From NCBI GenBank assembly GCA_030428205.1, contig JAUIBK010000002.1, positions 62,001 to 126,000 of the forward strand: a stretch of 64,000 nucleotides of DNA. The letters run 5' to 3'. Every line of letters starts with the position of its first letter. The first letter of the stretch is position 1. The notes beneath the pieces are model-generated. The model was not told the origin of the DNA. It saw only the letters and a program-made list of their open reading frames with translations, and did no database searches. Made by a program: the position numbers and the translations under genes. Below, piece by piece: positions 1 to 8,095 of this stretch. This DNA is from a bacterium. GTDB lineage: Bacteria > Bdellovibrionota_C > UBA2361 > RFPC01.

Positions 1-342
1 AAGCATACGTAATCGTGCCTGTTTTGCGCCGAGCTTAATCAAACCACCGTTCTGACTCTTAAAACAAGCCTAGTGTTTTAGACTACTTATCAGTCAAAAA
101 ATCACGATTATTTATTTTATTCTCTAACCTTTGACTAATTCTCTTGACGCTACAGGCCTTTGCAGATAAAAGCTTTAGGTGTGTTAAAGTTAACACGGTT
201 TTTTTTGAATATTATTGGTGGTTTGCCTGACTAGTTTTTGACCACTTTGTATATCTCATCTGAGTGGCCTTAAAGCCGGCATTGTCTGGGCCGTCAAGGA
301 GTCAGCACACACCAATCTCTTCCTCCAGGAGCTTTCTCAATT
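1..342. other. Intergenic left edge of window
   Basis: No open frame here looks like a gene. The stretch is AT-rich and holds one terminator-like hairpin at 181-206. A possible -35-like TTGACG lies at 144-149, but no convincing -10 follows it. A Shine-Dalgarno-like AGGAG at about 327-331 precedes the ATG of the first gene at 343. The far left may be the 3' flank of a gene outside the window. Confidence 0.5.
181..206 (+). terminator. Weak rho-independent terminator
   Basis: A six-base-pair stem (GTGTTA/TAACAC, loop AAGT) is followed by GG and a run of eight T. The stem is short and AT-rich, so efficiency is uncertain. It would end transcription entering from the left of the window. Confidence 0.45.
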
Positions 343-669
343 ATGAGCAATTCCTCATCTGCACTCAGCAGGTTCTCACCCGAAGAAGATGACAATGAAG
401 CACAATCCCCGGTAAAGCCAGAGAGAAATCTGCTTGCCGCTGTGCTTGCGAGAGCTATCTGTGATGCTTTTGGAACTGCTCACTGCGAGCGGCACGTAGT
501 GCGTAGTGCTCGACAGTGGCTCTTTGGAAAGCTCACACCAAAGCAAGCATTTAGCTTTGCTTGGGTAGCGCTTCATCTCGACCTTGACCCGGTTTCTCTA
601 CAGCAAAGCTTACGAACCTACGAGGACAACCCGGAAGAGATTCAAGAGCGCTTAACACTCCTTCGCTAA
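343..669 (+). CDS. Small helical hypothetical protein
   Basis: 108 residues with no signal peptide or membrane segment. Residues about 1-25 are polar and probably disordered. The rest is predicted helical, with a pattern of an RSARQWLFG segment, then AFSFAWVALHL, then DLDPVSLQQSL. That order (Trp-rich helix, FSF, then a 'LDPxxLxxxL' helix) resembles short uncharacterised proteins I know from deltaproteobacterial genomes with 'FSFxxIcxxLgLDPexlRxxL' motifs, possibly DNA-binding. This is a pattern match only. The start is supported by AGGAG 11 bases upstream. It lies about 200 bases upstream of the sigma factor on the same strand and may belong to the same regulatory module. Confidence 0.6.
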   Translation: MSNSSSALSRFSPEEDDNEAQSPVKPERNLLAAVLARAICDAFGTAHCERHVVRSARQWLFGKLTPKQAFSFAWVALHLDLDPVSLQQSLRTYEDNPEEIQERLTLLR

Positions 670-872
670 GCAGTTCTTGTACTTGCACAAGCTCGATTTC
701 ATGCCTTTTCTCTAGGCCAGCTGCCTTGCACTTGTTCGTGCAACGTTCCAAGCAGATAACTTTTGATTGAGCAGGTAGAATAAAGTTTTACATTTGAACT
801 GGGAGCCTTTAGAGTTATTGCTCTCTGTTCATTTCAATACTCTACCTTCATCATAAGAATCGCTTTAGCTGT

Positions 873-3587
873 ATGAGCGCAGTACACGCATCTAGTCCCC
901 ACCTGGCAGAGTGCCATTTTCCTGACGAAGTAATCTCCGTTGATCCGATCCTCCAAGACCTTGTTGAGGATCTCTTAGAAGAGTTACGTTCTAATGACCT
1001 TCGGAAAGATAGATTATCTGTCATATGTGATGATTATCTCCCACTGGTTCTCGATGCTCTTGATGAGAATGTCTTTTCACCGATAGCAGACCTGCATGTT
1101 CAAGGTTTCCCAGGACGACAAGCTTCAACCGTTCGTCAACATATTCGCTTTGGTGTCGGTAAGGCTATTGAGTCTTGGGATCTTCACAGGAGTGTGCCTG
1201 CTGGAGTAGGTCGAGAAGGGGAGTCGTCGTTTGATCGACTTGTGCGCTTGTCCTCTCACATCTCTGCTTTTGGAACTGGTCCTCTTACAGATCGTGCCTT
1301 TCATGTTTCAGTCCATCCTCACGGTAGTCGTCAAACAACTCAAATCGTGAACTTGTTATTGAAGAAAGATCATGAACAAGCACTATCATTTTTTCGATTT
1401 TATCTTGAAGGAAAAAATCTTCGTGAGATTGCGAAAGAAGACTCAAAGCCTTCTTCTCAAGTAGAGCAGGAGCTGGCGGCAGCAAGAAAGATAGTTCTTC
1501 GCGCGATTCCTCATGTGCTTTTTGAATATCGAGATCAAGGCGATGACTTGAGTCAGCTCGCTCTACCTTCAATAGGTTCTCCTCTTGCTACCGAAGTAAG
1601 TGGAAGTTTTGAAACAATCGGAAACCATGAGCTACTCTCTCATCAGCCGCCAAGAGCTGGCAGTAAAACTGAAAAAGCTTTACAGCTACTTTTAGAGATC
1701 ATTGGAGGTAGTGTAGACAAAAGTGCACCAAGACAGACTATCGCGCAGTTAGCAACGCAAGCGAATGTCAGTCGTGGTACCATGAGAAATGCTTTGGATT
1801 ATCTGACACCTACAGCGAGGTCTTTTTTTGTTTCTCAGAGAAAACAAGACGAGGTGAGGGAGACGCCTACTCAACGAAGGAGAACAGAGCGCATGCGAGC
1901 GCTTGGGGATGTCGGGCAATTTCTCGAGGAGGTTGGGAAAGCTCATCCAGCAATGGGCTTTAATGAAGCTTGCCCTATTTTGCAGGAGTTAAGGGCCTTG
2001 CGGATCGAGGCATTGCTTAAAGTGCTTACGCTACCGAGGATGGCTGAGGAGCTTTCCCGAGTCGTTACGAAAAAGAGCTCACCAGATGATTTTTCTCCAG
2101 GCGAAGCACTTCAAAATCACGTTCGAACTTTAGGTAGTATTGCTGAGCTCATTAGAGATTTCCAAAAAGAAGTGCCCTATGCAGAGCGTTTTGAGAAGCG
2201 CGAACAGTTGAGCATGAAGGTGTGTTCTGAGGTTGGCTCCCTCGAAGAGCGAAAAGCTCAGAGTATAGTTGACCCTTCAGGGTTTGATAAGTTTTGGGAC
2301 GCATTTGACGTCATTGTTGATGAGGAAAGAGCGTTACGGTCCAAGGTAGCTCGATATTTTTCTCCGGAATCTCTTACGCTTCTTGATGCTGTGCTTGAAG
2401 ATAGTCTGGCTGACTCTCCAAGTTCTTGTGAGATGATAGCTGAGCTTTTTGAGCAAGGCGTACCTCTGAGGAAGTGTTGTATTGTCCGTGACTTGCTTGA
2501 GCAGGGAGCTGCCAAGGGGTCTCGTGTACATGAGCCATCTATTGTGTCTCTTCTCGGTGAACAACAGGGAGATCGCTTTATAGAACAGGTGCGAGACGCT
2601 CTTGATCCAAACTCACTGCTTACCCACTTTGCTCAAAGTCACTGTAGTGAAGATTCTTCAGGCATGGCTGAAAGGTTATTATGTGATCTCAGGGGGTTCT
2701 ATTTTCGGCGTGGAGTTACACCGAGAGCGCTCAATAAACTTTGTGCTGAGATATCTCCTCTGCGAGAGGCTATAGAAGAAAAAAGCCAGGAGATTCTCGA
2801 TGGTCATGTTTTGTTTGTTGTTTCAGTAGCCAAGAAGATCAGGGCACGAACGTTCGATCTTCGAGGCAAAACTGGTTATGGCATCACTGGGATGATGCAT
2901 GCTATTCGTCATTTTCAATCAGAGCGAGGTCAGCACTTGACCACATATGCCACCTCATGGGTTCATAGGTTTATTCGCACGGCTGTGATGCATAATGACG
3001 AACTAATTAAAGTACCGACTTCTTACTACGTTGGGCAACCGGATGAGTGGCAAGCTTTTTACGGGGCTTTGAGCTACTTTAATGGTCAAGGACGAGAGCC
3101 TTCTGCCTCTGAACTAGCCAAGCGGCTGAGTTGGGAAGAAGACAAGGTTGAAGAGTTTTTAACACTGATAGAAGCGAGAAGGGTTTCTCGCTCCCACTCT
3201 GTTGAATCGCTTTTTTCATCGAATGGAATATTTGAAGAAGAAAGTGATCCTTGGAACAGCCTGTCTCTTACGAACTCTCCGTCTGGGAGGAGAGAAGTTG
3301 ATGATGCAGTGCCTGACTCGGTTGCACGTCAAGAGCAGGACGAAATTATCTTAGAACTTGTCAATGAGCTTCGACCAAGAGAGCGTACGGTTCTCTTCAT
3401 GCGGTATGGTCTAGGACAAGGAGAGCTTAAGCGTGAGCACACCCTTGAGGAGATCGGAACAGTCCTGAAGATAACCCGCGAACGAGTTCGGCAAATTCAA
3501 AAAAATGCATTAAAGAGATTGAAAACCAAAGCACGAGCAAGACACCTACTTCCAGAAGGGCTTCGGTTTCTTGAGCCTTTAGAATAG
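873..3587 (+). CDS. Giant sigma-70-family RNA polymerase sigma factor
   Basis: 904 residues. The C-terminal third is sigma-70. Region 2 is at about 645-715, with FVVSVAKKIR, then GITGMMHAIRHF, then TTYATSWVHRFIRTA. A region 3-like segment is at about 740-770 (PSASELAKRLSWEEDKVEEF). Region 4 is at about 823-886, with LRPRERTVLFMRYGL, then TLEEIG, then TRERVRQIQKNALKRL, the DNA-binding helix-turn-helix. The usual 'DLIQEGxxGL' core-binding segment of region 2.2 is altered to DLRGKTGYGITGM. The first 600 residues are not found in normal sigma factors. They contain two helix-turn-helix-like segments, near 179-210 (NLREIAKEDSKPSSQVEQEL) and 291-320 (TIAQLATQANVSRGTMRNAL). No strong Shine-Dalgarno precedes the ATG. 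I infer an alternative sigma factor with a large regulatory or extra DNA-binding N-terminus; target promoters are unknown. Confidence 0.85.
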   Translation: MSAVHASSPHLAECHFPDEVISVDPILQDLVEDLLEELRSNDLRKDRLSVICDDYLPLVLDALDENVFSPIADLHVQGFPGRQASTVRQHIRFGVGKAIESWDLHRSVPAGVGREGESSFDRLVRLSSHISAFGTGPLTDRAFHVSVHPHGSRQTTQIVNLLLKKDHEQALSFFRFYLEGKNLREIAKEDSKPSSQVEQELAAARKIVLRAIPHVLFEYRDQGDDLSQLALPSIGSPLATEVSGSFETIGNHELLSHQPPRAGSKTEKALQLLLEIIGGSVDKSAPRQTIAQLATQANVSRGTMRNALDYLTPTARSFFVSQRKQDEVRETPTQRRRTERMRALGDVGQFLEEVGKAHPAMGFNEACPILQELRALRIEALLKVLTLPRMAEELSRVVTKKSSPDDFSPGEALQNHVRTLGSIAELIRDFQKEVPYAERFEKREQLSMKVCSEVGSLEERKAQSIVDPSGFDKFWDAFDVIVDEERALRSKVARYFSPESLTLLDAVLEDSLADSPSSCEMIAELFEQGVPLRKCCIVRDLLEQGAAKGSRVHEPSIVSLLGEQQGDRFIEQVRDALDPNSLLTHFAQSHCSEDSSGMAERLLCDLRGFYFRRGVTPRALNKLCAEISPLREAIEEKSQEILDGHVLFVVSVAKKIRARTFDLRGKTGYGITGMMHAIRHFQSERGQHLTTYATSWVHRFIRTAVMHNDELIKVPTSYYVGQPDEWQAFYGALSYFNGQGREPSASELAKRLSWEEDKVEEFLTLIEARRVSRSHSVESLFSSNGIFEEESDPWNSLSLTNSPSGRREVDDAVPDSVARQEQDEIILELVNELRPRERTVLFMRYGLGQGELKREHTLEEIGTVLKITRERVRQIQKNALKRLKTKARARHLLPEGLRFLEPLE

Positions 3588-3709
3588 TGCGACAAGAATT
3601 GCAACGTCGTTCGTGGTTGTTCGGTAGGCTTCGCAAGTTCTTTTCTGGCTGCTTTTCAATGAATCTAAAGCCGTTTTCATCAAAAATGTAAAACGACACA
3701 CGGTATTGA

Positions 3710-3739
3710 TTGGCAACTACTTGATGAGGGGTATATACT
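3710..3739 (+). promoter_or_regulatory. Sigma-70 type promoter of SQR-like gene
   Basis: TTGGCA at 3710-3715 and TATACT at 3734-3739 are separated by 18 bases. They lie about 75 bases upstream of the flavoprotein start at 3813, in an otherwise non-coding gap that follows the sigma gene. Both hexamers are near consensus. No operator was recognised. Confidence 0.6.
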
Positions 3740-3812
3740 GCCTTGTAGTAGAGTAGTATTTCTGCTCCGTCGTACTTTTAAAGCTTGGTGTGCTTCTTCA
3801 GGGGATGCGTAT

Positions 3813-5270
3813 ATGGCTCGAGTCGTTGTTCTTGGAGCTGGTGTATCTGGTCATACAGCAGCAAGTTTCCTCCGTCGCTGGCTACCTAAAAAGGATGAGG
3901 TAGTCGTTGTTTCCCCGCTTGCTACATATAACTGGATCCCCTCAAATATATGGGTTGGAGTTGGCCGGATGGAAGCCTCTCAGGTGGTTTTTCCTCTTCA
4001 GCCTGTATACGACCGCATGAACATTACGTTTCATCAAGCAAAAGCAAAATCGATACACCCGGAAGGCAATCAAGAATCCTCAGCGCCATACATTCTTGTT
4101 GAACGAACTGATGAGGGGCACGAAGGCAGTGAAGAAAAGATCGAATACGACTATTTAATTAACGCAACAGGTCCGAAGTTAAATTTTGGAGTTACTGAGG
4201 GACTTGGACCCCACGGTGGTCACAGTTGGTCGGTGTGTACCCCAGAGCATGCAACTCAAGCGGCAAGTGCCTTCGCTGAGAGTATTGAGCGGATGAAGCG
4301 CGGTGAAAAGCAAATTTTCCTTGTTGGAACTGGGCACGGAACGTGTACGTGTCAGGGGGCAGCTTTTGAATATATCGTAAATCTAGAATTTGAACTCCGT
4401 CGTCACAAAGTGCGAGACAAGGCCGACATTGTTTGGATCTCAAACGAATACGAACTCGGTGATTTTGGTATGGGTGGGCTCCACCTCAAGCAGGGTGGAT
4501 ACATCACGCACAGTAAAGTGTTCACTGAATCAATTTTTGCTGAGCGTGGCATTATGTGGATTAAGCGTGCACATACGGCTTCGGTTGCACCAGATAGAGT
4601 ACACTACGAGCGGCTCGATGGAACATTTGGAGAAGAAGAGTTTGATTTTGCGATGCTCCTTCCCCCATTTAGAGGCGTAGGCTTAGAAGGGTTTGATAAA
4701 CAGGGGCAGTCCATCACAGATAAGCTCTTTATGCCTAATGGCTTTATGAAAGTTGATGCTGATTATTCAAAGAAGAGCTATGACGACTGGGCCGCAAGTG
4801 ATTGGCCACAGACATACCAAAATCCTGATTATGACTCGATCTATTCAGTCGGTATCGCTTTTGCCCCGCCACATGCGATTTCACGTCCGACAGTGAGCCC
4901 CAACGGCACCCCTGTTTCTCCTGCTCCACCGAGAACGGGAATGCCTTCGGCAACAATGGCCAAAGTAGTTGCACGTAATATTGCTGATCGTATTCTTGGC
5001 AAGCAGTGTCCACCACACACGGCCTCTATGGCAGACATGGGTGCTGCGTGTGTCGCCTCTGGAGGAGCAGGTTTTCTTGATGGCTCGGCTGCAGCGATTA
5101 TCGTCTATCCTATTATTCCAGACTTTGAACGGTTTCCGCAGTACGGACGGGATCTCAAGCACACCTTTGGTGAAATTGGTCTCGCTGGTCACTGGATTAA
5201 GAACTTGCTCCATCATGTCTTTATGTACAAAGCCAAGATGAAGCCAGGTTGGCATATGTTACCAGAGTAG
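3813..5270 (+). CDS. Sulfide:quinone oxidoreductase-like flavoprotein
   Basis: 485 residues. The N-terminus is a Rossmann FAD-binding fold (VVVLGAGVSGHTAASFL, GxGxxG at residues 8-13). A second nucleotide-binding glycine motif lies at about 172-177 (FLVGTGHGT). Cysteines are at 178 and 180 (TCTC) and at 413 (GAACVAS). SQR enzymes use a pair of redox cysteines plus FAD to pass sulfide electrons to quinone. The C-terminal amphipathic and aromatic segment (GHWIKNLLHHVFMYKAKM) fits monotopic membrane attachment. Overall order matches the SQR/flavocytochrome c sulfide dehydrogenase family; the exact SQR type is not decided. It has its own promoter at 3710-3739 and is followed after 11 bases by a small ORF. 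Other NDH-2-like flavoproteins are possible, but the cysteines favour SQR. Confidence 0.75.
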   Translation: MARVVVLGAGVSGHTAASFLRRWLPKKDEVVVVSPLATYNWIPSNIWVGVGRMEASQVVFPLQPVYDRMNITFHQAKAKSIHPEGNQESSAPYILVERTDEGHEGSEEKIEYDYLINATGPKLNFGVTEGLGPHGGHSWSVCTPEHATQAASAFAESIERMKRGEKQIFLVGTGHGTCTCQGAAFEYIVNLEFELRRHKVRDKADIVWISNEYELGDFGMGGLHLKQGGYITHSKVFTESIFAERGIMWIKRAHTASVAPDRVHYERLDGTFGEEEFDFAMLLPPFRGVGLEGFDKQGQSITDKLFMPNGFMKVDADYSKKSYDDWAASDWPQTYQNPDYDSIYSVGIAFAPPHAISRPTVSPNGTPVSPAPPRTGMPSATMAKVVARNIADRILGKQCPPHTASMADMGAACVASGGAGFLDGSAAAIIVYPIIPDFERFPQYGRDLKHTFGEIGLAGHWIKNLLHHVFMYKAKMKPGWHMLPE

Positions 5271-5281
5271 GAGGTGAGAAG

Positions 5282-5455
5282 ATGAAACACGAACGCCAAA
5301 AAACCGCTGAGTATTTTGCCTCCCAGCCAACTGGTGTGACACTGTTTTTTCGAAAGTTTCTTCCTTGGCAGATTATCCGTTTTATCTTTATTAATATGAA
5401 GATGATGGGGCTTATCTGGGTGAGCCACCGTGAGTGTCGAAAGAAGAGTCACTAA
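5282..5455 (+). CDS. 57-residue basic small protein downstream of SQR
   Basis: A small frame starting ATG at 5282, preceded by a very strong Shine-Dalgarno (AGGAGGTGA) overlapping the end of the SQR-like gene. It is therefore very likely translated and co-transcribed with it. The peptide is basic with a hydrophobic/aromatic middle (VTLFFRKFLPWQIIRFIF) and ends with a CRKK-like tail. It could lie on or in the membrane next to the flavoprotein. No family was recognised. Confidence 0.65.
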   Translation: MKHERQKTAEYFASQPTGVTLFFRKFLPWQIIRFIFINMKMMGLIWVSHRECRKKSH

Positions 5456-5472
5456 AACCACGTGTGCGGAGA

Positions 5473-5856
5473 TTATGAAATCCCTTCCACTACAAAACTA
5501 AACTCAGGTGGATCGAAGAGGTGCTTCTTTACGAGGCACTGATTCATTGCTTTAACAATTGCTGACTCGTACTTCATGGGGAATTCAGCTGGCACCGTAA
5601 GTTTAAGTTGTAGGTGTGAGAGGAGCTTTGTTTCGTTATTAAACTCTTGGTGCATTTCGAGTTTGAGTCCATCGGTAGGGATGTCCCGCTGCTGACAAAA
5701 TGAGAGTGCGAATATGCCGGCACATGAAGCAATCGATGCGAGGAAGAGATCAAAAGGGGTGGGAGTCTCTCCGTTTTGATCTGTTTCAATATGAAAGCCC
5801 TTGTAGTGGATGTCAACTTTTTTGCCACCAGGAAAAGCAACTTCGAGATGAGTCAT
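5473..5856 (-). CDS. OsmC/Ohr-family protein
   Basis: 127 residues. OsmC proteins are small dimeric enzymes that use two cysteines to reduce organic hydroperoxides or act on sulfur compounds. Seen here: the family motif TPFDLFLASIASCAG with Cys45, and a second cysteine near 106 (NQCLVKKHL) at the expected place. It is the last gene of the five-gene minus-strand operon, 29 bases after the outer-membrane barrel gene. It converges with the SQR operon, whose small ORF ends 17 bases away. A role in peroxide or sulfane-sulfur defence is inferred from the family. Confidence 0.8.
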   Translation of the reverse strand: MTHLEVAFPGGKKVDIHYKGFHIETDQNGETPTPFDLFLASIASCAGIFALSFCQQRDIPTDGLKLEMHQEFNNETKLLSHLQLKLTVPAEFPMKYESAIVKAMNQCLVKKHLFDPPEFSFVVEGIS

Positions 5857-5885
5857 CGTACTGTTCTCCGAAAGAACTAAAAAAA

Positions 5886-7292
5886 TTATGAGAAACTATA
5901 CCGCACCGCAGTATAGATGTTTGTGTTCTCTTGAAATTGTCCCCAGAAGGTATTTTTTTCTTTTCCAAGAAAAATATTTCCACCAAGTTCTGCTGCCCAC
6001 TGGTCGGACCATTTGTAGTGGATCTTCGGGCGAAGATAGCCATCTTCATCTGATGGAGACCAGAAGGTAAAGAGTGAAAGGGTAAAATTTTGTTGCATCA
6101 GTAGTTGCGTGAGGCGAAGAGTGAGCATATGCCTTGCCTCATCACGATCACTTGCGGTTGGAGGAAGAGTTGCCTGATAGCGGTGAAAGTCTCGGGTGTA
6201 TTCAAGATAGTACTGCATACTTGCGGTAAGTTCTGAGGCGATCTCACGCTCAAACCCTGCAATAATTCGTACTTCAGAGTTTCTTACGAATGGATCGTCT
6301 CCTCTCGTATCATCTTGAGAATCATAATAGCCAAATTCAAGCGAGGCGAGACCCCCAGCCAGTGGGCCTCGTGCACTGGCACCGTAAACATTGAGGCGCG
6401 GGAAGATCCCTTCGCCAGTCATTGGATTTACTCCATTTGGGCTCTTCCAGTATCCGCTATATACGTAGGCAGCGAGCTCAAAGCTGTTGTACGTACCAAA
6501 AAGTCTGGCAGCAAACTCGTCTTCACGGAACCAATCGTCGCGCTCATCTACAACGACAGCATTTGAACGCCCTACGATGTCTCCAACAGCAGGTTGGTAG
6601 AAAGAGACTCTGTGCCCGTCGATGAAGCGGTCAGCATCAAAGCGTGGGGTATACACAAAGTCTATGCCAATCGTATCTGCATAGTAAGAAAACTTGGCGG
6701 CGTCAGACGGCGCTTTGAGATACTCAACATCTCTCCCTATAAAAAATGAGTTCCAATCTTTTGGAAACATATCGTTGATAAAGATCAGGTCGCCAAGTCC
6801 CCAGGTGAGAACCTGCCTGCCGATCTTGAGTTGCGCCGGAGAGAGAGGGCTTGTCTGTAGGAAACCTTCGCGGAGATCGAATACGCCTTGGCCAGTTTCT
6901 AAATCCACGTCGTGTTCATCACGTACCGGGTCGTAGAGAAAGTCCCCCGTGAGGCGTACGAGATTTGAAGCGAAACGTTTTTCTGCCTGAAGTTGAAGCC
7001 GGGCTTCGCCGAGAGATTCTTGCTTCTGGTCAACTGGGCCCGCCGGACGAACGCCAGCACGTATATCAGCAAAGCCGGTGAGATCCAGCCAAGGCTTCTT
7101 CGTATCTGATTCTTCTTCCTCTGTAGAAGCAGAATCATCAGAGAACAGCCCTGCTGGAAGAGCGGGCTCTGAGCTTTCTGTTTTGGCCTCTGTGCCTAAG
7201 CCTAGCGGAAGAGCCGGGGCATCTGCCCGAGAAAGAGCTGGAACAAAAGCTGCACAGAGACAGAGGAAGGAGAGGAGGATTTTGGGACGCAT
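5886..7292 (-). CDS. DUF1302-like outer-membrane beta-barrel protein
   Basis: 468 residues. The N-terminal signal peptide is MRPKILLSFLCLCAAFVPALSRADA. It is followed by an acidic low-complexity region carrying the motif ALPLGL/ALPAGL twice (about residues 27-50). From about 70 onward the sequence is rich in alternating aromatic/polar strands and ends in Phe (AVRYSFS), as outer-membrane barrels do. Motifs such as LKIGRQVLTWGLGDLIFINDMF and FFIGRDVEYLKAP are typical of DUF1302/alginate-porin-like proteins. The gene follows the LolA-like gene by 5 bases. I infer the outer-membrane part of a hydrophobic-substrate transport system with the RND and LolA-like proteins. Confidence 0.75.
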   Translation of the reverse strand: MRPKILLSFLCLCAAFVPALSRADAPALPLGLGTEAKTESSEPALPAGLFSDDSASTEEEESDTKKPWLDLTGFADIRAGVRPAGPVDQKQESLGEARLQLQAEKRFASNLVRLTGDFLYDPVRDEHDVDLETGQGVFDLREGFLQTSPLSPAQLKIGRQVLTWGLGDLIFINDMFPKDWNSFFIGRDVEYLKAPSDAAKFSYYADTIGIDFVYTPRFDADRFIDGHRVSFYQPAVGDIVGRSNAVVVDERDDWFREDEFAARLFGTYNSFELAAYVYSGYWKSPNGVNPMTGEGIFPRLNVYGASARGPLAGGLASLEFGYYDSQDDTRGDDPFVRNSEVRIIAGFEREIASELTASMQYYLEYTRDFHRYQATLPPTASDRDEARHMLTLRLTQLLMQQNFTLSLFTFWSPSDEDGYLRPKIHYKWSDQWAAELGGNIFLGKEKNTFWGQFQENTNIYTAVRYSFS

Positions 7293-7297
7293 AGAGA

Positions 7298-8095
7298 CTA
7301 CTCTAGGTATTCAAGTGGTGGATTTTTTAAGAAGCGTTCAGTAAAGATCTCTTCAGAGAACCCTACGTCATACTTTACCTGTGTATACTCAGCGAGCGTT
7401 TCACCCCCTGTGCGCAAATCTTTCATCTTTGCTTTTACCACAGTGGGGAATTCTCCAATCGTTTTTACCTCAAGCGCCTCGTAGGTACGGTAGACCTCGT
7501 TCTTTTTGTTGTAGTACTCAATTTTTACGGGCAGAAAGGATGCTTTGTGGAGCCATGCTTTGTAGGAAGAAAACTCAACAGAGGATGGATCTTTCGGGGT
7601 GTTGTTCAGGACGTAGTAGTGTTCTGTCTCTTTAACGAGCTCGTGCTTGTCTTCATCGACACCGCGACCCGAAACATCTTCGTAGAAAAAGTGGCTTCCG
7701 ACAAAGCTTGTGCGTTCATCACTTGCGGCAATCCGCTTTACGAGATCGAGCGCAGGGAGGTAGAGCCAGCGATCGTCGTCTTTGTCGACATTTTTCCATA
7801 CGAGGAAGACGGTACGCTTGACGTCGGCTGGTGCCTTAAAGAAAGCAAAGAAGAGTTGCTTGCCGTCATTGTCTTTGGCTCCAGCATCTTTACGTAGGAT
7901 GACGAGCTCGCGTGTTCTCTTACGCCCTTTAGCATCAGCAATGGTCATTGTAATTTGCGCCCTGCCATCTTGACCCTGGTAGTACGCCACGTGGTTTGAG
8001 CGCTTCACAATTTCATCAACTGACGGCGTTGCTGCAAAAGCAGGAAGAGCCGTAAGAAGCGCAAACAGAGGAACAAGAGAAGAGAGGCGTATCAT
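7298..8095 (-). CDS. LolA-like outer-membrane lipoprotein-sorting protein
   Basis: 265 residues with a signal peptide (MIRLSSLVPLFALLTALPAFAA). Families of this type (LolA_like, PF17131) are periplasmic half-barrels that carry a lipid or hydrophobic ligand and are regularly encoded next to MMPL/RND pumps. Visible motifs include RELVILRKDAGAKD, FFAFFKAPADVKRTVFLVW, DRWLYLPAL and SFVGSHFFYEDV. The start at 8095 was chosen because its ATG overlaps the RND stop codon in an ATGA arrangement, which indicates translational coupling, and because it puts the signal peptide at the N-terminus. Substrate unknown. Confidence 0.8.
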   Translation of the reverse strand: MIRLSSLVPLFALLTALPAFAATPSVDEIVKRSNHVAYYQGQDGRAQITMTIADAKGRKRTRELVILRKDAGAKDNDGKQLFFAFFKAPADVKRTVFLVWKNVDKDDDRWLYLPALDLVKRIAASDERTSFVGSHFFYEDVSGRGVDEDKHELVKETEHYYVLNNTPKDPSSVEFSSYKAWLHKASFLPVKIEYYNKKNEVYRTYEALEVKTIGEFPTVVKAKMKDLRTGGETLAEYTQVKYDVGFSEEIFTERFLKNPPLEYLE

